Part shown: positions 10,757 to 22,135 of the stretch, piece by piece
Numbering within the stretch: the stretch's first letter is position 1
Layout: every line of letters begins with the position of its first letter
DNA from: Dipteris shenzhenensis
Lineage: Eukaryota > Polypodiophyta > Polypodiopsida > Gleicheniales
Length of the DNA stretch: 64,000 bases
Assembly: GCA_047967505.1 (NCBI GenBank)
Contig: CM106540.1
Direction: 5' to 3' (one strand)
Position numbers and translations under genes: made by a program
Notes under the pieces: generated by a model
The model's input: only the letters and a program-made list of their open reading frames with translations
Databases searched by the model: none
What the model was told of the DNA's origin: nothing

Positions 10757-11030
10757 AAACCTTTTCAACTAAACTTATGAGAATTGCATTAGATGTGCTA
10801 AAATATTGTGGTAAATGACCTTTAAAATTGCAATGTAGGACATTGAAACGTCTTCAATCTTATGATGATGATTCCATGCATAGACATACACCCCTCTCCA
10901 CACTTTGGGAAAAACGTTTTCAATTAAGATTATGAGAATTGTGTTAAAATTGTTCAAATATGGGGTAAAACAACCTTTGAAATTGCAATCTAGATTGAAA
11001 TTCTTCAAGCTTATAATCATCATTCGATGC
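10757..11030. repeat. Diverged tandem duplication of about 155 bp
   Basis: CTTTTCAACTAAACTTATGA and AGAATTGCATTA at 10761-10793 recur as GTTTTCAATTAAGATTATGA and AGAATTGTGTTA at about 10914-10946. In both copies they are followed by a phrase like CCTTTAAAATTGCAAT and TCTTCAA. Confidence 0.65.
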
Positions 11031-12500
11031 AGAACATCCTAGCTAGTTTATAGACACTCATCATGTTATTGGGTGAACACAATTTGACAAAAGGCTTCTA
11101 GAGCATGGGAGTGTTATACAACCAAAAAATGAAAAAAAAGGCTTCTAGAGACCATGTTGAAACTAGCATGCAAAACAACAAGACCTCATTGCCATCTTGC
11201 TGCTTCACATGCTAGCTCACACATGGGCTCTAGAATCCTTTTCTTTTTATTTAAGAAAATGCGGCCACCAAGAGGGATCATCATCCTCTTCCCTTTCAAG
11301 AGCTCATTCTTGAGAAGGTAAGTGGTCATGAGATGTATACTTTCTGTGATGGTTACTCTGGGTTTTATCAAATCAGAATTGCCGAAGAAGATGTGCAAGG
11401 AGAGTATGATGTCATTTGTGGAGTAAATAGAGTCTATGATATTTTATATGAAGTAAATGATGTCCTTATGGAGTAAATGTTGGCAATCCTAAATGCCTTC
11501 AAAGACTTGCATCACTACTTATATGGGAGAAAGATCAAGGCTAAGGTTGTCTTCCACGTGTTATCTTTTTTATAAGGAAGGGAATTGTATAATACAAGTA
11601 CTATAAGGCTGCTAGATCATAGCGGGATCATGAGTACAAGAAAGTATTGATCAAATATTAAGAAACTTAAAAGACTAGCATGCAGAGGAAATTCCTTCCA
11701 CAAGAACTAAATTGATGATAAAAAATATGTGTTCCATTGGTAGCTTAAATGTTTTTAACTTTAAAACAACAATGTCTTGAAAACTAGAACAATATATGCT
11801 TGTGATGAAATTCTAAAGGTGGCCACTTCATTTAGGAGGCCAAACTTTTAAAGTTCATCTAGATTAACTAGAAAGTATTTTGATGAGCACATTTTGCATG
11901 TACGAACATGAGATTATTAGTGAGACCTATGTGTATAGTAGATCTCAAATCTTGATCTCATGAAATCCTTTTATTTTTCATCTTTTAATCTTCCCCTCCC
12001 CCCCCCTTTTTTTCCTTTTAATCTTTTTTAAAATGTTATAACCTTAAACCTTTCTCCCTTCCCAATTTTATTACAATTTTAATTGATTTAAACCCCCTTT
12101 CTTTATATCTTTCAATGTTGTTTAAAAAACTCCCTTCTTTTAACATTCTCCTCTTCTAAAGAGGTAACACACCCCTCTCTTTTTCTCGTCCTTTTCTTAT
12201 TAGTGTTTAATTCTAATCTTATTTCTTCCTTATCCTTCCTTTAAGTCGCTTTCTTTAAATGTTCTTTAAAAATCCATTTATCAACTTTCTTCCTCATTTC
12301 TTAATGCTTTGAATAATTTTTAACACTTTGATTAATTTACAAGACCCCCCCCCATCCTTATTAAACCCAAATTGGTTTCATGCCATTCCACAATTTGAAT
12401 ACCCATCCTTTCGCACTAGTAATTCTACACTGAGTTGTTTAAGTTTATGGTTAAGCCCTTTCTATGGTGATCCCAATAACAAGGGAGGGGTGTTTATGAC
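11031..12500. other. No recognised feature, T/C-rich near the right end
   Basis: No frame has recognisable motifs. From about 11980 the sequence becomes rich in T and C runs, including a C run near 12000 and another near 12345. I see no gene or element termini. Confidence 0.5.
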
Positions 12501-12544
12501 ACCTGTCTTCCCAACTAAGTTCAAATATGGTTCTTATCATTTTT

Positions 12545-13590
12545 CTTGTTCGATGGTGGCAGGTATGCAGACTCCCCTCTTCAATAAAAGTGACGTTGGC
12601 TAGGACTTATCCAAGCTCTACGTTTATGCAGCTGTGCTAAATCATTTATACAAGATTGCCCACCGCTTAACAACTTTTAGGGGTTCACCTACTTGTTCAA
12701 ATTCTTTTCCTTTAATGCAATAAGTTTCTCTTTATTTTCCATTCTCTAGCTTCAATCTCTTATCATTTCACTATGCAAAGGGGTGTTGTGAAGTCTTACA
12801 CACACACCTACACACACCCTTTTTTTTCTCTCTTTTTTCCATGTAATTTCCATTTCTCTCCCTTTTTCCTCTTTGAAAATTCCTTTTTAACTACCTCCCC
12901 CCTCCTTATAACCTTCAAATTTTATTTTCCCTCCACACTGTCTCTCTCTATACCCTTCTCCCCTCTCTTTTTTCTAATTTACCCCATACCCTCTCTTTCC
13001 CAACATACCTCCTCTATAATTATCCTAAGTTTTTCTTAAATTTCCTAGTTTTTCCCTAACTTATCCCTATTTTTTCCTAAAATTCCCCTAAACTTCTCTA
13101 CTTGTCCTATTTTTCATTTTATCCCTACTCTTCCTACTTTTTCCCATTTTTTCCTCTTCTCCCATTTTCACCTAATTTTTCCGATTCTCCCTATGTTCCC
13201 CTATTTCCCCCCTTTTTACTTCCTTTTTTTCTTCTAATCACACCCTATATAGACCTCCCTAACTATGCTCTCCAACCTCCCCTAACTACTCTCTAAAGTC
13301 CCCACTAACTTGCTCTGTAACCCCCCCCTCCCCGACCTTTCATCTCACTAAAAATCCTTGCCTTTTCCTTCCACTAATCACTGTGTTTTTCTTGTTGGAT
13401 GGTGGCAGGTATGCATACTCCCCTCTTCAATAAAAGTGGTGCTTCCTATGACTTATCTTGAAAGCAAAACTTGTTTATATAATCACACATTCTTGTTGGA
13501 CGGTGGTAGGTATGCAGACTCCCTCTTCAATAAAAGTGGTGCTTGCTATGACTTATCAAAGCAAAACTTGTTTGTACAATCACGCATTCT
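12545..13590. repeat. Three copies of a short element (two in tandem, 107 bp)
   Basis: GATGGTGGCAGGTATGCAGA followed by CTCCCCTCTTCAATAAAAGT occurs at about 12553. Related copies begin near 13391 and 13495. The last two form a tandem pair of about 107 bp including GGTGCTTSCTATGACTTATC and GCAAAACTTGTTT. Between 12610 and 13385 lies T/C-rich low-complexity DNA. Confidence 0.7.
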
Positions 13591-13690
13591 ATTCAACTCG
13601 CGCACCTCTTGGTTAATTTGTAATAAGCTTCTCTTTTGTGTCCATTACCAAAATTGATTTCATTTCACTATCAAATGCAGGTTTGTCGAG

Positions 13691-13692
<2 letters not shown>

Positions 13693-13784
<92 letters not shown>

Positions 13785-13870
13785 CACGCACAAACACACA
13801 ACACACACATGCATGCACGCATGTATGCACACACACACACACACCTATGTGCACGTGTGCATGCACCACA
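13693..13870. repeat. (CT)n then (CA)n compound microsatellite
   Basis: About 25 CT units from 13693 to 13742 are followed by about 18 CA units from 13747. Degenerate CACA/TGCATGCA tracts then run to about 13865. All open frames here are repeat artefacts. Confidence 0.95.
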
Positions 13871-13889
13871 ACACCCAACATAAGATTTG

Positions 13890-14309
13890 TAATTGTAATC
13901 ATGTAATCATAACCATAATTGTAATCGTAATCCTATAGAAAGCCATAATCATAATGGTATATGTTATGGTGGATACTAGCCAAAAGAGAACAAAAATGAA
14001 TGTACATGAGATGTACAACAAATCTCAACTATATGATAGGATTATTTATATAAATCTGATGAAACATAAATAAATTATACGATAAGATTATCTACAATCT
14101 TAATAATCCCTAGGATGATGTAATCATGGAATCATAATCATAATTGTAATTGTAATACTATAAAAAACCATAATCACGGATACTCCTCCATCCATGGAAA
14201 AGGGGAGAAAGGCAAAGAGGGGTGGAAATTTTAGACAAGGGATGGTGGACCAGAAGGGATGAAAAATATAGAGAATGAGGGGGAAGAGGGTGGGATATGG
14301 GGGGGGGGG

Positions 14310-14348
<39 letters not shown>

Positions 14349-14790
14349 GGGAAGGGGAAGAGGATTGAGAATAGGAGAGAAGAGGGAGTAGGAGGGAGGG
14401 TGGGATATGGGGGAGGAAGGGAAGAGGAGAGTAGGAAGGGAGGGGAAAAAAGGTGGGGTATGGGGGAGGAGGGGAAGCGATAGGGGAGGAGGAAGAGGGT
14501 GGGATATGGGGGAGGAGGGGAAGGGGGCAAGAGGGGAAGGGGGGCATTTGAGGGGAAGGGGGATATAAAGTATGCCATTTTGTATGGCGTACAATATTTC
14601 TTAGGAAAAGTCACAATATTATAGCACCTATACTATATCTACAATGGGATATGGGGGAGGGGGGGGGAGGGGCAGAGTAGAGGGGAAGGTGGATATAAGC
14701 TGTGCCATCTTATATGGCATACAATAATAGATCAAGATATTTCTTAGAAAAAGTCACAATATTACAACATCTATACTATATCTACAAAAA
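13890..14790. repeat. Purine minisatellite flanked by two short duplications
   Basis: An AATCATAA..ATTGTAATCGTAAT phrase at about 13905-13935 recurs at about 14128-14158. From 14160 to 14545 the top strand is G/A-rich, with (GA)n at 14315-14345 and the phrase GGGTGGGATATGGGGGAGG repeated about four times. A unit holding GCCATYTTRTATGGC, TTTCTTAG and ACTATATCTACAA occurs at about 14570-14645 and again at about 14703-14787. Confidence 0.8.
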
Positions 14791-14881
14791 GAGAATTTTA
14801 GTGCTTCAAAAACTCATACAAATGAAAAGATTGATCAAGAAAGCTAAGGATAATGGGTCCAAGCAAGATAGGTGCAGTGAC

Positions 14882-15215
14882 TATAAAAGATCCAATATAT
14901 GATCGCCACTAAGCCTAGTGCACACAAGATCAGAGGAAGAACTAAGGAGGCTCAAAGCACACTACGTAAGACATGAGAGTGAGATAGAAAATGTTTTTCT
15001 TTATTCAACAATACAAGATAGGCTTCTTATATAGAGAGAGCCTTTAGAATAGTCAAACCATGTGGGATCCTCTCATCCACATCTCTCCTTGTGGATATCC
15101 TTAATCCACATCTCCTCATCTTGTAGTCCACATCCTAGGGTGGCTACTTTAATTCTTTCCTATACTATACCTTAGCCCTTTAATCTATGTGCTCATGGCA
15201 CCATATCTCTCAACA
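14882..15215 (-). repeat. 3' LTR of family C element (334 bp)
   Basis: It is the near-identical partner of 17822-18155. On the plus strand it starts TATAAAAGATCC where the partner has TGTAAAAGATCC, so the terminal dinucleotide has mutated. It ends CATATCTCTCAACA. Confidence 0.92.
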
Positions 15216-15400
15216 CCTCCCCTTGGTGCCATGATCCTTTGGCTACTGCAAGGTGGTCAGATGTGAGTTACATTCCATCACCTCCCCTTAGTGCATGCAT
15301 TGCTACTTAAGGTGGTCAAGTGTGGCTTTTACATGTCAATACCTCCCCTTGGTGCTTTCATAGCTAATCTCAGGTGGTTAGGCTTGATTTACAAAATATA
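15216..15400 (-). other. Polypurine tract and two further tract-like repeats
   Basis: Adjacent to the LTR the minus strand reads CACCAAGGGGAGG, the expected plus-strand primer. The plus-strand phrase ACCTCCCCTTRGTGC occurs three times (about 15214, 15282 and 15342), each followed some 35-40 bases later by AGGTGGT. The same triple arrangement occurs in the related element at 39276-39440, so it is conserved within the family. Confidence 0.65.
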
Positions 15401-15457
15401 GACAAGGTTGGCAAGGTTTTTTGTTTCTCAATACATTCCATTGATGTCACCTTTTGG

Positions 15458-16239
15458 CTAATGGCTTGATGACGATGCTATGTAGTTGACCTGCTGGTTC
15501 TTCAATCTGTAATCTTCTTCCTTGTGTCCCATCTTCTTGCAATGGTGACACTTTGGCTCGTTCTTCAATCTGTAGTCACTTTGATAGTGACCCATCCTTC
15601 TGCAATGGTAGTACTTCGTTGATCTTTTACTGAATAGTGCTTGTTCTTTATTATAGCCATTGCATGTTGATGTCGATGTCGATGTCGATGCTTTCAACTC
15701 TCTTTCTTTTTTGAGAAGAGAGGATACACATTCTTCAAACTTTGGATCTAGAAAATTCTTCAAAGTGGTTGTCAATGCATTATACTCTGCAGGCATGCTT
15801 TTAATAAGAATTGCAAGTGCATCTTTCTTTCCTACTTTTGCATTTATGCCCTCTAGTTGAGTCATAATGCTTTTGATTTTGTTGACAAATTGTGCCATGG
15901 ATCCATTGAAGGCCATGTGCATACCATAGAATTCAATCTTAAGATGGATTTCTTGGTTTTTGGCTTTTGCACCAACACTATTTTCAACTCATCCCATGCA
16001 TCCTTGGCATGATCCTTATGATGAATTATGTTTGGACCCAAGTGCAATCCAATGAGTGATAGTGCTGCTTCATCTTTTTCCTTCCAAGCATCATTTTGTG
16101 CAGTGGGTATGTCTTCTTTTACAGTCTTCCAAAGCTTTTGGTACATCAGGAGATATCTCATTTGTGTAGACCATGTGTGAAATCCTTCCCTGGTGAACTT
16201 CTCAACAGTTGGGGTGCGGATCGCGGATTGCCATTGCAA
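15458..16239 (-). pseudogene. gag: Gag with two degenerate zinc knuckles (family C)
   Basis: Leftward from 16239 the first frame reads VEKFTREGFHTWSTQMRYLL, ALSLIGLHLGPNIIHHKDHA and KDAWDELKI, the N-terminal and UBN2 parts of a copia Gag. A frameshift near 15930 leads into 15922-15458: FNGSMAQFVNKIKSIMTQLE, ILIKSMPAEYNALTTTLKNF, a Ser-Thr run, then KYYHCRRMGHYQSDY and KCHHCKKMGHKEEDY. These are two tandem CCHC boxes in which the last cysteine (and the first of box one) has become tyrosine, so zinc binding is doubtful. Total length is about 275 residues, near a full copia Gag. The stop follows soon after the second box, with no protease. Confidence 0.8.
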
Positions 16240-16299
16240 AGGTCTTACCAGTTGATGATACTTTCAAATCTGGCAGTGTCTAATTGCATACAGAAAATC

Positions 16300-17809
16300 T
16301 GAGTTGATAGGCGTGTAGAGCTCAAAAAGACAATCACTTTTTCTTTTTGGAGCGTGTGCAAATTCTTCCTGTATTGCAACTTATGGCTTGTCGAAGTTTT
16401 ATGAAGAAGAGGGGCCTAATTGATTATGTGGCGAAGGCTGTTCACATGCAGCTTACAAATTGTGCTTAGCAAGGGTACTGAGTGCTTAGGTGGATGCATG
16501 ATGATGTGGTAGTTAACCAATTCTGAACCTAAACCTAACCATGGTTTATTGTGGGATGAGTTGACCAGACTTGGGTTTATGTTTCACGTGGCAAATTCTT
16601 AACTAACCACACTTAACTTTACCACACCCTTATCTTGCCACATGGCTGTCAATGCGGTTGCCAAGATCTATACCTTTGTGAGACCTTGGCTGTGCTGGTG
16701 TCGCGTGTGGCCTTGCCTCTCATTCTGATGGAGTTCTTTGACACCGTTTATTGATTTCAGCACCATATTTATGAAGCCATAGGATGCGGTCTAGCAAATT
16801 ACGAGTACCGGTGAAGCTACTCTATGTCACTAGTGTTGAATGCAGGCTGAGGTGATGTGGAGCGATGGAGGAGGTGAGGATTGGAAAGAACTAGTGCCGG
16901 ACTTCTACACCAGAGACATGAAGGTCTACTAGCATCCAAGCAAGGCCTTGGATGGCTACGTAGGATTTTGTTGCGAGTGCTAGCTAACAGTGAACCGAGG
17001 CTCAAAGATGGAGTCCAAGCCTTTGAAGGAGGCTATGGGCAGCATTCAAGCATGAGACTTGGCTGGTCGATAGTACCAGGTGTTGGAGTTGTTTGCGTTG
17101 AGGTTGGAGATCTACAGATTTTGTTGCTGGAGTGCCGTTTGCTGGTGCTATTGGAGCAGGTGTTGGCTTGTCTTTGAGAATCTTTGCTTAGAGCATGGCT
17201 CAACTTGTAGACGGGCCAAGCTCATTGGTGCGTGAGCTCAGAGTTTATGGCAAAGCTCTACGCACATAGATGCATAGCAAGACCCAACTCTTTTGCATTC
17301 ATCGCTTCCCTTCATCGAAGCTTGGTGCTGTTTCTAGACTGAGTTGCCACCTGGGAGCTTACTTTGGTGTTCCAAGGCATCTCGTCATTTGGAGAGCCTC
17401 CTGTGAACCAAGCAGTAGATCTACCTGAGCATGCGCCATTTCAGAGATGGCACTAAAGAGGTCACTGCTAGTGGTAGATGCGAGGAGCTAAGGAGGTGTT
17501 AAAAAACTCTGGTGTAGAGGATGAGCCATGGCTAAAGGTCGCCTTTGCTATAGGTAGGTTGTTAATGAAGCCTTTGTTGAAGCTTAGGGTTCTCTCTCCC
17601 AATAGAACTATAGACTAGTGAGAGAAAAACTCGCAAAGAGTTTAGTCTCCTTAACTCTATTTCTGAGAGAGTGCAGACTCACTCAAAGTAGGGGTCTCTC
17701 TCTTAGTGGACTCTCAAAATCTCATCAACATCATTTCCCAAACTCTCCCTAACATCAAGATAAGAGTGTGCCACTCACTCTAAACTACCTAGGCTTGTGG
17801 GCAACCTAT
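16300..17809 (-). other. Long untranslated leader of the family C element
   Basis: About 1.5 kb between the PBS and the Gag start has no credible coding sequence. The part at 16320-16440 is clearly related to 39590-39750 in the other family member (GACAATCACTTTT, TTATGGCTT, GAAGAAGAGGGGCC), which supports a conserved leader, perhaps with packaging or translation signals. The part near the PBS (17590-17800) is rich in CTCTC words. Confidence 0.6.
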
Positions 17810-17821
17810 GCTCTGATACCA
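17810..17821 (-). other. Primer binding site (initiator Met tRNA)
   Basis: Plus strand GCTCTGATACCA, minus strand TGGTATCAGAGC, directly adjoining the 5' LTR. This is a perfect match to the usual plant copia PBS. Confidence 0.93.
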
Positions 17822-18155
17822 TGTAAAAGATCCAATATATGATCGCCACTAAGCCTAGTGCACACAAGATCAGAGGAAGAACTAAGGATGCTCAAAGCAC
17901 ACTACATAAGACATGAGAGTGAGATAGAAAATGTTTTTCTCTATTCAACAATACAAGATAGGCTTCTTATATAGAGAGAGCCTTTAGAATAGTCAAACCA
18001 TGTGGGATCCTCTCATCCACATCTCTCCTTGTGGATATCCTCAATCCACATCTCCACATCTTGTAGTCCACATCCTAGGGTGGCTACTTTAATTCTTTCC
18101 TATACCATACCTTAGCCCTTTAATCTATGTGCTCATGGCACCATATCTCTCAACA
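17822..18155 (-). repeat. 5' LTR of family C element (334 bp)
   Basis: On the minus strand it runs TGTTGAGAGATATGG to GGATCTTTTACA, with TG..CA ends. Confidence 0.93.
17966..17973 (-). promoter_or_regulatory. TATA box in the 5' LTR
   Basis: The minus strand reads CTCTATATAAGAAGC, a canonical plant TATA box about 180 bp into the LTR, where the U3/R boundary is expected. The same box is in the 3' LTR at about 15026-15033. Confidence 0.55.
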
Positions 18156-18770
18156 ATGACGCCATATCAAAATCTCTAGAAAGGGATTCTTTTAAAGCTT
18201 TTTGGATATAACGAGAATTTGATGATGGCCAAGTAAAAATAGTAATGAAAGGGAAGAGGGGAGGGAGACCCTTTATTCTTGCTCATGTACATGCATGAGG
18301 ACGTCACCAACCTTTTCATAATTGGAAATACTCCTAGGAATTACAATGCTAAGTGAAATTCTTGTATGTTTAAAGATCTACATGTAACATTTGTGGGAAG
18401 ATAAAAATCTTTCTACGTGGTTCATGAATGTTTTTCATATGCCCCATTTCCCATAATGATCTCAAGGTGTGAACCACTATTTTTGCTAGTTACTACTATA
18501 TTAGATAACCTAGAAAACCTTAACTTTTCTTCATATGAAATTATTTAGTTCCTACTGTATAGTTCTTATGGTGTATTCATTAATAAGAATTCTGCATAGG
18601 ATGTATTAGCTAAGTAGTAGTAGCAGCACCTAGTAGCTAACAGGACTCCTAATAGCTACTGCTAATAGTTTTATCTCACATAGAGCTTTTAGCACCATCT
18701 TATCATACATGTAGTGTCCCTCTTTGGAGTGTCATTTATGGAACTCGAGATGGTATGTTAAAAACCATTA
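18156..18770. other. No recognised feature
   Basis: AT-rich spacer with the short repeated word TAGTAGCTA/TAATAGCTACTGCTAA near 18610-18670. No gene is seen. Confidence 0.5.
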
Positions 18771-18779
18771 AACATGTGC

Positions 18780-19050
18780 ACATTGAAAATACCCCTAGAT
18801 TTAAATGTTAATCTTTTGTTGCAAAATGTTTACACCTCTTCTATACATATCCATATTGAAATTTTGAATTTAAATGTCCTCTCCTTACATGCTATCATTC
18901 TAAATATAAAAGTCCCTCCATACATGTACTTAGTTATATCTAATTTTCAACTTAAAAGTTCCCTCCATGCATCTTGTCATTTTGAATTTAAAACTCCCCT
19001 CCTTACTTGTTGTAATTTTGACTTTAAAAGTCCCCTCCTTACATGTACAT
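18780..19050. repeat. Degenerate tandem repeat of about 50-60 bp
   Basis: The phrase ATTTTGAATTTAAAA followed by (G)TCCCCTCCTTACATGT recurs about five times with variation. The 98-residue open frame across it reflects the repeat (LNVNLLLQ, LNVLSLHA, FQLKSSLHA) and has no domain. Confidence 0.6.
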
Positions 19051-19224
19051 ACTATATGTATATTAGATAAGTATTTTTAAAACCCTCTCTTGTTCGTTAA
19101 TGGCATATAAGCCTCCAAAATTTAAAAGTCTCCTTCTATGAATCAACCTACTACCTTACATGTTTATAGAGTGACCGCATGACAAGGGAAAACAATCCCC
19201 CAGTACCCCCTTTTAAATGCAAGG

Positions 19225-19460
19225 TGGTAAAACCACTATGGCATGCTTTAATGAAAGGAAGAGTGACATCAAGATACTACTAAGCAAAGGCAACCTTTAA
19301 TGCCCAGGAGCAACCGCTTTCTAAAATGGCGAATGGACCTTTTTTAATGTAGGAAGAGTAGTTGAGGTAATTTATTAAATAAAAGAAACCTTTAATACCC
19401 ATTCATAAGTTAAAGTTAGGGTAAACAAAGTAGCACAATATTTAACATTAGCTTGAATCA
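19225..19460. repeat. Dispersed repeat, copy 1
   Basis: The words TTTAATGAAAGGAAGAGT, AGGCAACCTTTAATGCCCA, AGTAGTTGAGGTA and TAAAGTTAGGGTAAACAAA occur here and again at 22940-23500 in the same order. They form a loose repeat of about 100-120 bp per unit. Confidence 0.6.
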
Positions 19461-20160
19461 TGTAGACCATATACAAAGGAAAACAATGTGGCCTTATCTT
19501 AGCGCATGTGCACACACATGAAGTGAAGTTGGGACACCTTGGAGAAGTTCACTCGTTGAAATCTAGAGGGCATACTTATGCACCCTCAAGTCCTCAAAAT
19601 AGCACCTCTTGTTTGAGAGATGCATATCCTAGCACTAGTGTACCACTTCATTTTGACGAGGATTACCAAAAAGCAAGCAGAAATAACCGAGCAAAGTAAT
19701 TGAACCGAGCGATGAAAAACGAGCAAACCATCTATTATATGAGACATTATCAATTCATAAATTTAATTGAAGCTCAATCAATATAACCAAAGTCTAACTT
19801 TCCTCCTCCTTTGCTCAAACATATTAAATCTTTATTGAAAATTGTTGGTGCCTCTCTTGCCTCCTGGCCTCCTATTGCCTATTGTAGCTACCTTTCTTTA
19901 TTACCTCTTGCCTCTAGGAGTGGAATCTCTATTTCTTTACACCTATTCCTCATTTAGAACAAATGGTAGTGGCACCAAAAGACCTCAATTCTTTATGTTT
20001 TTCTCATAACCTCTTCTCTTTTTACCCCACTTCGCATGACTCTGAAAATACATTTCTCCTTTGCCTTTTGCATCTTAAATAAAATTAAAAACTAAAGGGA
20101 ATTATTTTGTATTATTTTAAGGATATCCAATTTTTTAAAAATTTACTTAGAATCCATAGT
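19461..20160. other. No recognised feature
   Basis: AT-rich spacer. The frame 19508-19699 has no motifs. No RNA gene or element terminus is visible. Confidence 0.5.
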
Positions 20161-20164
20161 CATG

Positions 20165-20660
20165 TACACCTTATCCTCTACACCACTTCAAGGTCAAATT
20201 TCAACATGGAACTTGATGGGTGGTAGAGATAGCATATTAATTTGTTGTGCAAAGATGGTCCTAGAAGGCTTGGAATCTCTACTTACAGAGGCCAACTCTT
20301 GCTACAGACCTCCGGTCGAGATGATTTAAAAACCAAAATTATAGTAATCAAGCTCATCTATGCCACTAGAAGTTCATTTTTCAACGTTAAGCTTGAGGGT
20401 TGGTAGAGACCGCGTATCAATACGCAGTGCAGAATGGTCCTAGAAGGCCCAAAATCTCGCTTGTAGAGGCCATAACTTTTTCTACAGACCTCTGATCGAG
20501 ATGATGTAAGAACCAAAATTGTAGTACTCAAGCTCATATACACTATTCAAAGGTCATATCCATATCTCATCATAAATATTGAGGGGTGGTAGAGACCAAG
20601 TATTAATATGCAGTGCAAAATGGTCCCAAAATACATGGAATCTCCGTTTGCATGCAATTA
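20165..20660. repeat. Three degenerate tandem units of about 180-186 bp
   Basis: TGGTAGAGA occurs at 20221, 20401 and 20587, each followed by a phrase like TATTAATATGCAGTGCAAAA and TGGTCCTAGAAGG. The units also share CTACAGACCTCYG, TCGAGATGAT and ACCAAAATT. Copies are about 75-80 % alike by eye. Confidence 0.75.
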
Positions 20661-21015
20661 TTAGACTGGATCGTTGTGTGTTGTTCTAGATAAAATTCTA
20701 CATGGTTACCTAAATAAGAAGGAGAAGATATGTTGTTTAGAAAGCTCCTTTGAATCATTGTGTAATGCAAGAGATCAAATATACTTGGTTTTATGATGCA
20801 TTTAGGCCATACTCCTCCAATATTTACTGTATATATTGAACTTATCTTTGAGAAGCTAAATATACAACAAATGAGTAACTAGTGGACTCATTATCAGGCT
20901 TGAGGTATAGAAGGAACCTGTAGCATCATCCACCATGCATTTTCAATAAAAAGCAAGGGATCCACTAGTTTCATTGAATGTAATTTGATCCTTTTGTATC
21001 GTCTAGGTGGCCTAT

Positions 21016-21191
21016 GAATGGAGATGGGATGTGTTATTGCACCTCTCATCATAGAATTCTTGACAAATGGGCATGCATGCTTCTCTTTTGATAATAATAG
21101 TATGAATGGAGATGGGATGTGGTATTGTACCTCTCATCAGAGAATGCTTGACAAATGGGATGCATGCTTCTCTTTTGATAATAATATTTTG
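21016..21191. repeat. Tandem duplication of 88 bp
   Basis: GAATGGAGATGGGATGTG to TTTTGATAATAATA is present twice (from 21016 and from about 21104) with few differences. Confidence 0.85.
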
Positions 21192-21814
21192 ATTGAGGGT
21201 AGTGTTGGGAGCCCCTTGTGTAGGTTGCTAGTGCCAAGAGAGCTCGATTGGATCTTGTTGATTAGGATGGTAATGAGTTTACTATTGAGGCTTTCAAACA
21301 CCCATATGATTCATGTATATGTGCACTCATGTGATATTTCCCAAATTAAAGCGATATCTATTATAATATGAAGCACAAATTCTACTATTATTTATGTAGA
21401 ATCACTTGCCATGCTTTAGGATGAATAGCATTCAGTAGCTTCTTATGTGAAATTCAATTATGATACACATTGTTTAAGAAGATAGGTATAGATCATGATG
21501 TTCTTAATAATATGATCTAATATGATTCGAGGACACTCCTTGCATTTTTAAATGTGGTTGATAGTTTGTAGTGATTTTTGTTTTGCATATATCTTTGATT
21601 GGATATGCATAAAACATTCCACTCAATATATATAGTCTAGCAAGAGATTTCTTGCATTATAAAATGAATAGATTTCTTGTTATTTGTTTCATCTACTTTG
21701 GCATAATAGACATAAATTCATTTGATAAAAATATATTCTTATTAAAGAACATTCAATGTCCATACATTGATCATGCCTTTGCCTTTTTTGGTTGATATAC
21801 TAAGAATGGTCTTA
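21192..21814. other. No recognised feature
   Basis: AT-rich spacer without a recognisable frame or repeat. Confidence 0.45.
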
Positions 21815-22135
21815 TATTAAGAGGTGATGATATCTCAAGTGTTATACAAATTGTAAGAATGGTTTTGTATTAAGAGGTGATGATATCTCAAGTGTTCTAC
21901 AAATAGTAAGAATGGTTCAAGTGTTCTACAAAAGTATTAGGTACCTCTTAGTGGCTGAAGGGAAGGAGTGATGATATCTCAAGTGTTCTACAAATAGTAA
22001 GAATGGTCTTGTATTAAGAGGTGATGATATCTCAATTGTTCTACAAATAGTAATAATGGTTTTGTATTAGGAGGTGATGATATCTCAAGTGTTCTACAAA
22101 ACTATTAGATACCTCTTAGTGGTTGAAGGGAAGGG
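21815..22135. repeat. Short tandem repeats, about five units
   Basis: AGGTGATGATATCTCAAGTG, then TTCTACAAATAGTAAGAATG and GTTTTGTATTA, recurs with units of about 50-60 bp. A longer unit with AGGTACCTCTTAGTGG..GAAGG is present at about 21940 and 22110. Confidence 0.8.

Larger units (their letters stand above)
14882..18155 (-). mobile_element. Gag-only LTR retrotransposon (family C), structurally complete
   Basis: Two 334-bp LTRs (14882-15215 and 17822-18155) differ at about seven sites by eye, about 98 % identity, so insertion is fairly recent. A perfect 12-base PBS for initiator methionine tRNA and a polypurine tract lie in the right places for a minus-strand element. Flanks are GTGAC (14877-14881) and ATGAC (18156-18160), a target duplication with one mismatch. 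The 2.6-kb interior encodes only Gag: no protease, integrase or reverse transcriptase is recognisable. It is non-autonomous and would need enzymes in trans. A related element lies at 38951-41432. Confidence 0.88.

Noticed and set aside
13613-13938. Several open frames of 75-100 residues rich in Leu-Ser, Thr-His, Arg-Glu or Cys-Val
   Set aside because: They are translations of the (CT)n and (CA)n microsatellites in all frames and have no non-repeat content.
14124-14614. Three overlapping minus-strand proline/serine-rich frames of up to 156 residues
   Set aside because: They read through a purine minisatellite; three frames stay open together, which is a composition effect.
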